Translations under genes and position numbers: made by a program
DNA from: Christensenella sp034926635
Lineage (GTDB): Bacteria; Bacillota; Clostridia; Christensenellales; Christensenellaceae
Length of the DNA: 64,000 bases
Assembly: GCA_034926635.1 (NCBI GenBank)
Contig: JAYFQX010000019.1
Coordinates: forward strand, 43,334-107,333
Direction: 5' to 3'
The notes under the pieces: model-generated
Seen by the model: the letters and a program-made list of their open reading frames with translations, nothing else
Database searches by the model: none
Told to the model about the DNA's origin: nothing
Shown: positions 7,993 to 16,100 of the stretch, in pieces
How positions within the stretch are numbered: the first letter of the stretch is position 1
How the letters are laid out: every line of letters begins with the position of its first letter

Positions 7993-8514
7993 TCAGCGCA
8001 GAACATGCGGCAATAAAAATGATTCTTTCCAGGGCTCCGCCATCCATTGCGGCGGCTCTCGTTTTATGTTGTCCCGCACGAGCCTTTCCGAAAGCTCCCA
8101 CAGCGCCGTGTTCTGATCTGGCATTTTCACTACGGCGTCCGCCTGCTCAAAAGGCATCCACGCAAAGCAAAGGTGCTCCTCCGAAAGCTTGATCTCTCCT
8201 TCATAAGGCATTCCAAAAAAGTACATGGGCAAAACAACAACATCTTTTCCCCAGGCGTCCGTCCACTCCGGAAATACCGTGCTGCGCATCACACTGATGC
8301 TATCCAGCGGATAAAGCGGCCCCGGCATTACAATATTCCCTTCTTCCGCACATTCGCGCAAAGCGGTTTGCAGAATGCTCTCGCCTTGCTCGCCGCCCCC
8401 TGCGATCCCCTGCCATATTTCCGGCAGATCCGACCTCTGAAAAATCGCAAATTCTGTTTTTCCATTTCTTTCCCGATAGGGAAAAACATGAATGTGATAT
8501 GGCATCCTGCCCAT
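7993..8514 (-). CDS. Nudix hydrolase
   Basis: 173 residues with a Nudix fold similar to dihydroneopterin-triphosphate or dATP pyrophosphohydrolases. The Nudix box is visible as G-x5-E-x7-REC-x-EE at GGGEQGESILQTALRECAEE; the catalytic REUxEE glutamates are present, but the usual following x-G-U reads GNI, so the glycine is shifted or lost. It begins MGRMPYHIHVFPYRE, and EFAIFQRSD precedes the box. It would hydrolyse a nucleoside diphosphate-X compound; the substrate cannot be told. It lies 15 bp after the DUF368 gene on the same strand, so the two probably share a transcript. Confidence 0.85.
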   Translation of the reverse strand: MGRMPYHIHVFPYRERNGKTEFAIFQRSDLPEIWQGIAGGGEQGESILQTALRECAEEGNIVMPGPLYPLDSISVMRSTVFPEWTDAWGKDVVVLPMYFFGMPYEGEIKLSEEHLCFAWMPFEQADAVVKMPDQNTALWELSERLVRDNIKREPPQWMAEPWKESFLLPHVLR

Positions 8515-8529
8515 TTTTCTTCCTTCTCT

Positions 8530-9393
8530 CTATAATGTTTCGGCGCTGCTGCCCTGCGCCTTGTCTTTTGCATATGCTTTTGCTGTCAAAATTTTCACAG
8601 CAAAGAATGCCGCTATCCCAATGATGACTGCAGCTACAGCCTGCATGGCATTCGGCATAGAAAGTTCTTTTACTAAAACCCATACAGAGCCTGCTAAAAA
8701 TCCAAAGATAACCATGTATGTTTGTGCATAAAATCGCTTCAGCAGCTTATCAAGTGCTTTTGCCGAAACAATGATCCCGATAATAAGTCCCACGCCAAAC
8801 AACACAAGCACGGCGAGGGGCCCTCTGTTTGCGACTGCTTCCATGATCGGCTGATACATTCCCATAATAAGCAGTACAAACGTAACACTGATCCCCGGAA
8901 GGACAAGCGCCACTGCCGCAAGAAAACCCGCCAGCAGAAGCATCGCGCCGTTCATCTGCCCAATCTCCTGCACCTGCGGCGCCGGAAAAAATCCAATTCC
9001 CACTACAATTGCCGCACCAAGCAAAAAATATAACGCATACGATGGGCGGAAACGGATGATCCGTGATTCCCGCGCCAGCATGGGTACGCTGCCTGCAATG
9101 ATCCCTACGATTAAAAACGTAACAATAAATGTATAACTCTCATAGAGTGTGAGAATAGGGTTCGCAAGTAATGCTACTCCTAAAAGACCGCCTACAGCTA
9201 CGCGCAATAAAAAGAAAATGTTTTTCTTAAACTCCTTGCGCAAATTGCCTACGGCATGCAGCAGCCTTGCATAAATTCCAAGAATGATCGCGACTGTTCC
9301 GCCGCTGCAACCGGGGATCAACATACTCGATCCTACTACAAAACCTTTTGCCACATCCGCCGTCATCCGTGTTGCGTCTTTTTTGTTTATCAT
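8530..9393 (-). CDS. DUF368 membrane protein (PopT-type polyprenyl-phosphate translocase family)
   Basis: 287 residues with about eight membrane segments. The DUF368 signature near the N-terminus, SMLIPGCSGGTVAIILGIY, is repeated in weaker form as AAVALVLPGISVTFVLLIMGMY in the second half, giving the inverted two-repeat layout of the family. Family knowledge: DUF368 proteins recycle undecaprenyl phosphate across the cytoplasmic membrane, supplying the lipid carrier for envelope synthesis. Standard text has IPGVSGG; a cysteine replaces valine here. It has its own promoter and leads into the Nudix gene. Confidence 0.88.
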   Translation of the reverse strand: MINKKDATRMTADVAKGFVVGSSMLIPGCSGGTVAIILGIYARLLHAVGNLRKEFKKNIFFLLRVAVGGLLGVALLANPILTLYESYTFIVTFLIVGIIAGSVPMLARESRIIRFRPSYALYFLLGAAIVVGIGFFPAPQVQEIGQMNGAMLLLAGFLAAVALVLPGISVTFVLLIMGMYQPIMEAVANRGPLAVLVLFGVGLIIGIIVSAKALDKLLKRFYAQTYMVIFGFLAGSVWVLVKELSMPNAMQAVAAVIIGIAAFFAVKILTAKAYAKDKAQGSSAETL

Positions 9394-9465
9394 TATTATT
9401 TATCGATTCCTTTACTGTTTTAACTATGGTTATCTGTTCCCGCATAAAATACCGGAAATGAATGT

Positions 9466-9493
9466 ATTATACCACATTGCACACCCATGCAAA
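9466..9493 (-). promoter_or_regulatory. Promoter of the DUF368-Nudix operon
   Basis: On the minus strand TTTGCA (9488-9493), 16 bp, TATAAT (9466-9471), with the extended -10 form TGGTATAAT. Confidence 0.7.
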
Positions 9494-9604
9494 ACATAAT
9501 TTACAGGAAAATAATTCTTTCTTCCCGCATATACAGACCCCCACAGGCGTTATATAATAAAAATAAGTTTTGCGCCCAAAACTAGATTGCAAGGAGGATT
9601 TCTC

Positions 9605-10306
9605 ATGAAAAAAATAGACAGGCTCTGTGCCTTTACTGACGGCGTTTACGCCATTGCGATCACACTGCTGATCTTCAGCGTAACGCTGCACAACACACAG
9701 GAAGTATTCAATGACACCGCAGCGCGCGAGCTCCTGCGCAATATTATGATGTATGCCATTGGGTTTATCGGCATTGCCATGCTTTGGTTTTCCAATCACC
9801 GCACCTACGCGCACATCACGTGTTACCGTGCAAAGCTTGGCAACCTTACCATGATCCACCTGTTTTTTGTGGTGCTGATCCCCGCTATGACAAGCATCAC
9901 CATCCGGTATGAAGGGCAGCTTTTGCCAAACCTGTTTTATATTGGTGCATATCTCGGTGCCATGCTCTCTCAAAAGGCTACGGCTGTTTATTTGTTTCAT
10001 AACAAAATGTTGGATGATATGCAGAACGAAAAAAAAGAAGACCTGTACGACACCATCTATCAATGGGTCGTAAACGGTTATATTTGCGGTGCTGTCGTTT
10101 TTGTTTTTCTTTCCCCCTGGCTCAGCATGACAATCCTCATCGGCGGGATGATTTTTGCTGCATGGCTCCGCTCTTATTTCCGCAAAAAACACAGCCTGCA
10201 GGAAACAGACACGGTTTCCGGGGGTGACCGCGCAGCTTCGCAGCAACAAATTGAAGCGTTAATCAGTCAACTAAAAAAACTGCAAAAAAACACAGGGGAT
10301 CAATGA
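9605..10306 (+). CDS. TMEM175/DUF1211 family potassium channel-like protein
   Basis: 233 residues from the ATG at 9605, which follows AAGGAGG by 8 nt. It opens MKKIDRLCAFTDGVYAIAITLLI, matching the family motif RxxxFSD in the first membrane helix, with Thr for Ser (FTD). Six hydrophobic segments follow, including LWFSNHRTY typical of the third helix region. Bacterial members form K+-permeable tetramers. A -10 TATAAT lies at 9553-9558 with no clear -35. The last codons run into the stem of a bidirectional terminator, and its stop codon lies in the loop, overlapping the convergent yjdF by 7 nt. Confidence 0.88.
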   Translation: MKKIDRLCAFTDGVYAIAITLLIFSVTLHNTQEVFNDTAARELLRNIMMYAIGFIGIAMLWFSNHRTYAHITCYRAKLGNLTMIHLFFVVLIPAMTSITIRYEGQLLPNLFYIGAYLGAMLSQKATAVYLFHNKMLDDMQNEKKEDLYDTIYQWVVNGYICGAVVFVFLSPWLSMTILIGGMIFAAWLRSYFRKKHSLQETDTVSGGDRAASQQQIEALISQLKKLQKNTGDQ

Positions 10307-10319
10307 CCCCTGTGTTTTT
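10286..10319. terminator. Bidirectional terminator containing both stop codons of convergent genes
   Basis: A perfect 13-bp stem AAAAACACAGGGG / CCCCTGTGTTTTT with loop ATCAATGA (10299-10306). The TMEM175-family gene stops at 10304-10306 and yjdF at 10300-10302, both within the loop. Confidence 0.9.
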
Positions 10320-10719
10320 CCTTTCGTTTTTGCTGCCGCAACGCAAATTGTTTCTGCACTTCTGCCTCACGCCGCTCGCGTGCAGCTATATGCCGCGCTG
10401 CTTTGCTCTGCTCCTGCATCAGCTTTAAAGCCTGCTGTGCTTTTGTCCCGATGACGTTTTTTTGCATTTTCCTGCTCACTGCACGCTGCATCCGTTTTGG
10501 ATTGCCGTACAGCCCCGTTTTTTCCGGTGACGGCTGCGTTGGTCCAAACCGAAGCTGCAACTGGTTTTTTAACAGAAAACCAAATACCTCATAATCCTTT
10601 GGCTCTGCTCCAAACACAATTTTGCACGCGCAATACCGCCCGCCTTCCTCGCGTTCCAGCAATGCTGCCCAAAAAGGATCATCAAAAAACACCGTCAGTG
10701 TCAGCATAATGACAGCCAT
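10300..10719 (-). CDS. yjdF: YjdF family protein (DUF2992)
   Basis: 139 residues from the ATG at 10719, which follows GGAAAGGAGGA. The N-terminal half is the DUF2992 core: MLTLTVFFDDPFWAALLER, then CACKIVFGAEPKDYEVFGFLL and LRFGPTQPS. The C-terminal part is a charged, helix-forming tail rich in Lys, Arg, Gln and Glu (KAQQALKLMQEQSKAARHIAARE). The function is not established, but in Firmicutes the gene is commonly controlled by the yjdF RNA motif, which responds to azaaromatic compounds, and it is thought to help cope with them. A longer frame reaches 10893 but would begin inside the leader RNA. Confidence 0.9.
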   Translation of the reverse strand: MAVIMLTLTVFFDDPFWAALLEREEGGRYCACKIVFGAEPKDYEVFGFLLKNQLQLRFGPTQPSPEKTGLYGNPKRMQRAVSRKMQKNVIGTKAQQALKLMQEQSKAARHIAARERREAEVQKQFALRQQKRKEKHRGH

Positions 10720-10734
10720 AACGATTCCTCCTTT

Positions 10735-10882
10735 CCTATTGCCACGCGCAAAGAACGGACAACCAAGGAGGCAGGTTACTGACGGCTTTCGCCGCGTCCG
10801 GACTACCGACCGGAGCTGTGTTTTTATCTTCACGTTTTTTTCGGCGCAAAACTGCGCTATACAGCAATATTCATTTGAACAC
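10735..10882 (-). ncRNA. yjdF-motif leader RNA (candidate azaaromatic riboswitch)
   Basis: The roughly 160-nt leader between a clear promoter and yjdF is highly structured. On the minus strand I see GCGCA-GTTT-TGCGC, then GGTCGGTAGTCCGGAC, a CGGC-GAAA-GCCG hairpin and a conserved-looking CAGTAACCTGCCTCC segment just before the gene. Position upstream of a DUF2992 gene is the defining context of the yjdF motif. I could not fold it or compare it to the consensus. Confidence 0.7.
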
Positions 10883-10888
10883 GGCTTC

Positions 10889-10918
10889 ATCATATCACGG
10901 TGCGTACGCCCTATGCAA
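10889..10918 (-). promoter_or_regulatory. yjdF promoter
   Basis: TTGCAT (10913-10918), 18 bp, TATGAT (10889-10894) on the minus strand, placing transcription start near 10882. Confidence 0.7.
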
Positions 10919-10935
10919 ATTTTTCTTAAACACCT

Positions 10936-11808
10936 TTAGCATAAAACCATCGCAAGCGTTCCCGCTGCAATCAATAGCAAACCAAAAACCGCCCGCTTGG
11001 AAAGCTTCTCTTTTAAAAATATCACAGCAAAAACAACCGTTACCACAATACTCAATTTATCTACGGGCACTACGACGCTGGCAGGGCCACCCTGCAGCGC
11101 ATGATAATAGCATAGCCACGACGCGCCTGTTGCAACGCCCGACAAAATCAAAAAAAGCCAATCATGTTTTGTAATGTTGTTCAATCCTTTTCCCGTTCGC
11201 GTCACGCCTACCATCAGCCATGCAAAAGCAAGCACCACAACCGTACGGATTGCCGTACCAAGGTTGGATTCCACATTCTGAATCCCTATTTTCCCAAAAA
11301 TCGCTGTCATGCTTGCAAAAACGGCAGACAGAACGGCAAACAACAGCCACGATCTACTTTTATCGGATTCGGCTTCCTCGCTTTTTCCCGCATTTTTCTT
11401 TACCATCAGCAGCGTCCCTGCGCCGATCGCCGCCAGCCCTAAAATCTTGCCTAAGGTTACCGGCTCTCCAAAAAACAAAAATGCCAAAACCACAGTGAGG
11501 ATAATGCTGGATTTATCCACCGGCGCGACTTTGCTGACGCTGCCAAGCTGCAATGCCTTAAAATAACAAAGCCACGACGCGCCCGTCATCATGCCCGATA
11601 AAACCAAAAACAAAAGCGTTATACCGCTGATCTGTCCCATTTCATCCTGCGACCCCACAAAGAAAACCATCCCCCACGCAAAAATAAGCACAACAACCGT
11701 ACGGATTGCCGTCGCAAGCGTAGAGTTTACATTCTTCATGCCAATCTTTGCAAGAATTGCCGTCATTCCGGCAAACAGCGCCGAACCCAGCGCAAAAAGC
11801 AGCCACAT
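10936..11808 (-). CDS. EamA/DMT superfamily transporter made of two nearly repeated halves
   Basis: 290 residues with about ten membrane segments, in two EamA repeats of about 140 residues joined by a charged linker (KKNAGKSEEAESDKSRS). The halves are unusually alike: both contain TAIRTVVVL followed by FAW, SG..TGASWLCY and PVDK. At DNA level, the 20-bp string at 11237-11256 is repeated exactly at 11693-11712. Single 140-residue EamA proteins exist in Clostridia, so this looks like a recent duplication and fusion. Drug/metabolite transporters move small solutes across the cytoplasmic membrane; the substrate is unknown. The start has GGATTAGGTGA just upstream. Confidence 0.9.
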   Translation of the reverse strand: MWLLFALGSALFAGMTAILAKIGMKNVNSTLATAIRTVVVLIFAWGMVFFVGSQDEMGQISGITLLFLVLSGMMTGASWLCYFKALQLGSVSKVAPVDKSSIILTVVLAFLFFGEPVTLGKILGLAAIGAGTLLMVKKNAGKSEEAESDKSRSWLLFAVLSAVFASMTAIFGKIGIQNVESNLGTAIRTVVVLAFAWLMVGVTRTGKGLNNITKHDWLFLILSGVATGASWLCYYHALQGGPASVVVPVDKLSIVVTVVFAVIFLKEKLSKRAVFGLLLIAAGTLAMVLC

Positions 11809-11904
11809 ATTGATTCACCTAATCCTTTTTTGTCAACAGCGCAATGCTTCTTTTGAGTATAGCACAGCGGCTTCCTTCCTGCCGCCTGTCTCTTGTAAAA
11901 TATA

Positions 11905-11941
11905 AGAAAAAACCGCAGGTCATTGGTTTGCCTTGCGGTTT
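11905..11941 (-). terminator. Terminator after the pseudopilin gene
   Basis: Minus-strand AAACCGCA...TGCGGTTT with a 2-bp GG/CC extension and a following T tract (TTTTTTC). Confidence 0.8.
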
Positions 11942-11972
11942 CCGTCTTCATGGATTCACATAACCACTTTTT

Positions 11973-12788
11973 TTAACTTACCTGAAAAGTGGTTTGATCA
12001 ATAATATTATAAGTTTTGCTCTTACCGTCCGTTCCTTTTTCCGTCCAGGATTTAATTTTGGCAGTCCCCGTCTTCATTTCCCCTGTTACGCTGTTGTATT
12101 GATATACCGTTACCTGGTCGCCCGCTTTTAAGGTATTTACATCGTTTTCCGTCCAATAAACGTCGAGATTATCTTTTCCCGCTTTATAAATCTTCCAGCT
12201 TTTATTTGTTAAATCCACACCGAGCGCATCCTGCAGCTCCTTGGAAATTGCCGGCGCAACCGCACCCGTATGCGTTGCACTGGAATCAATCGACTTTCCA
12301 ACCGCTTTGCCATTAAAATAATTCTTTACCGTATCCAGTCCTGCAAGCGTTTTCATGGCTTTTTCCGGCGTAACCTGCGTGTGGCTACCATGAAGATCGC
12401 AGGTGATCGTCAAGGTGCTGTACATATCAACTTCACACTTATATTTTCCTCCCGCAGGGCATACTCCGATAATCGTATCGTCTGTCATGCTTTTCCCCGG
12501 GAACATCGTATCTACGGTCTCTTTTAAAATAGTAAGCTTATCTTTTCCGCTTCCTTTCGCGGTTTCTACCGCGCTTTGTGTTTGATACGCACGCATAATG
12601 CTGTCTATATTGGTGTCGCACACCGATTTTTGGCCTTCCTGAATATAGCTGACCATGGACGGAAGCAATATCGCTGCCAAAACCGCGATAATCGCAATCA
12701 CGATAATCAGTTCGATCAACGTAAATCCTTTTTTATTCGCTGCGTCTTTTTCCATATTGACACTTCCCATGCGTTTTACATTTTTCAT
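11973..12788 (-). CDS. Type IV pseudopilin-like protein
   Basis: 271 residues from the ATG at 12788. A class-a prepilin signal is plain: NKKG|FTLIELI followed by the hydrophobic helix IVIAIIAVLAAILLP. Cleavage would occur after the Gly before Phe, and N-methylation of Phe is expected. The C-terminal part has the common clostridial pseudopilin pattern CPAGGKY...C...TCDLHGSH. No prepilin peptidase, assembly ATPase or platform protein is in the window, so it must use machinery encoded elsewhere. The start is uncertain: the promoter at 12804-12832 rules out the upstream ATG, but the ATG at 12755 (10-residue leader) is also possible; both have weak ribosome sites. Confidence 0.85.
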   Translation of the reverse strand: MKNVKRMGSVNMEKDAANKKGFTLIELIIVIAIIAVLAAILLPSMVSYIQEGQKSVCDTNIDSIMRAYQTQSAVETAKGSGKDKLTILKETVDTMFPGKSMTDDTIIGVCPAGGKYKCEVDMYSTLTITCDLHGSHTQVTPEKAMKTLAGLDTVKNYFNGKAVGKSIDSSATHTGAVAPAISKELQDALGVDLTNKSWKIYKAGKDNLDVYWTENDVNTLKAGDQVTVYQYNSVTGEMKTGTAKIKSWTEKGTDGKSKTYNIIDQTTFQVS

Positions 12789-12803
12789 TGTTACTCTTTT
12801 TTC

Positions 12804-12832
12804 ATTATATAATGGAACGTGTCTACATGCAA
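12804..12832 (-). promoter_or_regulatory. Pseudopilin gene promoter
   Basis: TTGCAT (12827-12832), 17 bp, TATAAT (12804-12809) on the minus strand. Transcription would start about 9 nt before the ATG at 12788. Confidence 0.7.
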
Positions 12833-12878
12833 TTTTTTCTTTTAAAAACAACATTTTTAGTCTAAAAAACCTGACCCG

Positions 12879-12950
12879 CTAAAGCATTCGGTCTTCTTTA
12901 TCTCTGTAATTTTTGAGCGAAGTCTGGTTCTTAGTGGTAATGCTTCTCAT
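12879..12950 (-). CDS. Possible 23-residue peptide
   Basis: A short frame beginning MRSITTKNQTSLKNY, polar and basic, with GGGAGAAGG ending a few bases before the ATG. A TATAAT-like box lies upstream (12969-12974) without a matching -35. No family is recognised. It may be a real small protein or the start of a decayed gene. Confidence 0.35.
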   Translation of the reverse strand: MRSITTKNQTSLKNYRDKEDRML

Positions 12951-13001
12951 GATCCTTCTCCCTTTATGATTATATTTACGGTTTTTTTGCTCACGTATGC
13001 G

Positions 13002-13116
13002 TCAAGAATCAGTTCTGTGGGGTTTTGGTAACGATGGCTTTGGTTTACACTCAAAACAGATACTCTTGAACGGCCTGCCATTACGTCCATATGCATCGGG
13101 ATTCGTCTGGCGTTGC
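13002..13116 (-). pseudogene. Possible 3' fragment of a zinc-finger protein
   Basis: Directly after the kinase stop codon, another frame encodes a basic tail with RNGRPFKSICFECKP and ends at 13002. A CxxC pair preceded by another Cys cluster resembles the end of a treble-clef or HNH-type zinc protein, but upstream the frame runs into the kinase gene. It looks like a leftover of a truncated gene; weak evidence. Confidence 0.3.
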
Positions 13117-16100
13117 TCACAAAAGCATATTCCGCAAAACATCAAACAGCTTCTCCGGCTCCACCGGCTTGGATAGATGGGCATTCATGCCCGCGTTTAT
13201 GCTGATCTGCACGTCCTCTTCAAAGGCGTTGGCAGTCATGGCAATAATAGGGATAGTTTTCGCATTCGGATGGGGCAAAGCACGAATTTTTCGAGTTGCT
13301 TCCAACCCATCCATCACCGGCATGCGGATATCCATCAAAATTGCATCATAGTACCCCCTAAGGGATTCTTCAAATTTCTGCACTGCCTGTAATCCATTTT
13401 CCGCATGGACGACCTCTACGCCCAACTTTTCCAACAGCTTTCTGGTGATTTTGGTGTTGAGCGGATGATCCTCGCACAGAAGGATGCGCCTGCCTGCCAA
13501 ATTTACAGAATGGGGGGCAACTGTAAGTGGCTGCACCGCCGCTTCCTCGGGGGAAACTGTTTCCATATCCCATTCAATAATAAATGCAGAGCCCTTTCCC
13601 TTTTTGCTCTCCACCCGGACGGTGCCGTTCATCAGTTCTACAATGCTTTTGACAATGGACAGACCCAGCCCCGTGCCCTGACGCACCACGTCGTTCCGGT
13701 TGTTTTCCTGCTCAAAGGGTGTGAACAGCTTTGGAAGAAATTCTTCTGAAATTCCCATACCGGAATCCTGTACCACCATACGGTTTCTCGCCATAGCCCC
13801 ATCACGAGAAATATTCTCCAGCCGAAGCTCAATATGACCGCCCTCAGGGGTAAATTTTACCGCATTGGAAAGAAGATTAACCGCCACTTGACGTACACAG
13901 GTTTCATCAAAGCGCATGTACTGGGAGGTGATGCCCTGCTGCGTTACTTCAAAATGAATATTTTTTTTCTGAATGGTGGGCTGCACAATGGCAATCGTCT
14001 CTTTGATAAACCGGGGTAAATCAACCACACAAGGATGAAGCTCCAGCGCCTTGTTCTCAATTTTGCTCATGTCCAGCACGTCGTTGATGATGGAAAGCAA
14101 ATAAGTGCCGGACACCCCGATTTCACCGAAATATGCCCGCATCTCATCTATTGAGCATCCGTCCTCTCCGAGCTTTGCAAGTCCGATGACCGCATTAAGC
14201 GGCGTACGGATATCATGACTCATGCGGGATAGGAAATCAGTCTTGGCATGATTCGCCCGATTGGCAAGCTCCATGGCGCTTTGCAGCTCTCTGAGGCGCT
14301 CCTGCTCCTTTTCGTAAACATCGGTAATGTCCACCCGGGTAATGAGAACCTTCTCATTGGAGCGGTCGAGATAGGAAAACTGCAATTTTTTGCGGGTGAT
14401 TGTGCCGTCCTCCTCTCTGATCGCCGCAAAGCTGGTAAATGAGTCCTTGTCCTTTAGCTGCATGCGGATATTCTCTATGGACATATCATGAATGTTTCTC
14501 TCGACATCCTCTGGAAGAAGATGCTCTCTTGCATAGACCTCCACCTCTTTTTCATATTCGGAGGAATGGAAGGGCGGAAGCTGACTGCCCTTTTGATTGG
14601 TATAGACGATATAATCATGGGTGGTACAGTCCAGCAGGGCCAGGTAATCATAGTCCAGCCGCACCACCGTATCCATCATTTCCTTCGTGGTCTTTTGTCG
14701 GGTGATATTATAGGTATATCCATAACAGAGAATATCATTGGTTCCCGGCTCCAGAAGCATTCGGCAAACGGTGGAAAGCCATTCCGAGCTGCCATCGGGC
14801 ATTATCCACGGGTATTCGGCGCTGAGCTCGGTAACGCCCTGGGCGAAGGATTCTATTAATAACTCACGGTCAAATATTCCGTGCAATTTTTCGCGTTCCT
14901 GGGGATCGGCGATATGCTCAAGTATTTGATCTACCGTGAAGGAAAAGGAGGTCTCCCCTACAATCTTCAGACCCAAATCTACGCTCTTGGAATAAGTCAT
15001 GATCTTATTCTGCGTCAGATTGCAGCAACCCTTCGCAATAAAATCGGTATTGTCGATTTTGTCAATGATCTCCATTTGCTGCTGATACTGCTGCTCGGCA
15101 CGGTTTTTCGCTGCAATGGCAAGCTGCTCGGCCTCTTTTTCTTCTGTGATATCCGTATAGGTGCAGTAAATCAGCTTTGTTTTATCCGGCTGCTCCACAA
15201 TTCTCGCATTTAAACGCAGCCAAATGTACTGCTTTTTTTCATCGTGATAGAGTCGATAGGCATGGCGCAGGTCTCTTGTTTGCTCTAAGGCGTCCTTGAT
15301 TGCAGCCTGCAAATCGCCTAAATCCTCCGGGTGCACATTTAAATAATCTGTTTTGCTATCTACCACAGCACTGTTATTCTCAGAATACCCCAAGGTTTGA
15401 TAAAAAGCCTGGTTGTGCGTCACGGGCATCAGCTTTTTACCGTCAAAATGGTAGAGACACAAGGCGCCCGGCACATTGTCTACCAAAGAGGTTAGCTGAG
15501 CGAGAAGCTCCTCACTCTTTTGCTCCGCAGCCTTCTGCACTGTGATATCGTCTATAAACTCCACATGCACGGTGCGCCGGTTCCAGTCGAACAGCTTGCC
15601 CTTCATGCGATAGGTGTGGTTGTTTTTAGGATAGGTAAATTCCCTCTCCAGCATGCTCTGCTTGTTCATATCCTTTATTTTGCAAAAGGTACAAGGACTG
15701 TCACGGTGAAACATGTATTCATAGCACTTTTTCCCTATGGCATCCGACGGAACCGCCCCGGCAAAATCCGCTATCTTTCTATTAAAGTAAAGAATCTCGT
15801 AGGTTTCTGTATCACAGGCATAAACCGCCGTCTGAATCTCGCTGAGCACTGTTTGATAAAGCTCGGTCTGCTGCGAGACTTCCTGAAAAATAGCATAGAC
15901 AAGCGTCCCCTCGGGTGTCTGCTCCATGGGCAGACCATTGAGCCGCACCCATACAAGGCTTCCGTTTTTATGATAGATTCGGTACATTTCATCAATGGCT
16001 TGCCCGCTTTTTAGCGCTTTCATGGCAGCCATTTGCAGGCGTTCCCGGTCGAACTCATAGACGGCATTTGCCGCATCCTCGTGAATCCACTTTTCATACT

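Noticed and set aside
10720..10893. N-terminal extension of YjdF
   Set aside because: It runs through the promoter-proximal leader RNA, and AGGAGG points to the ATG at 10719.
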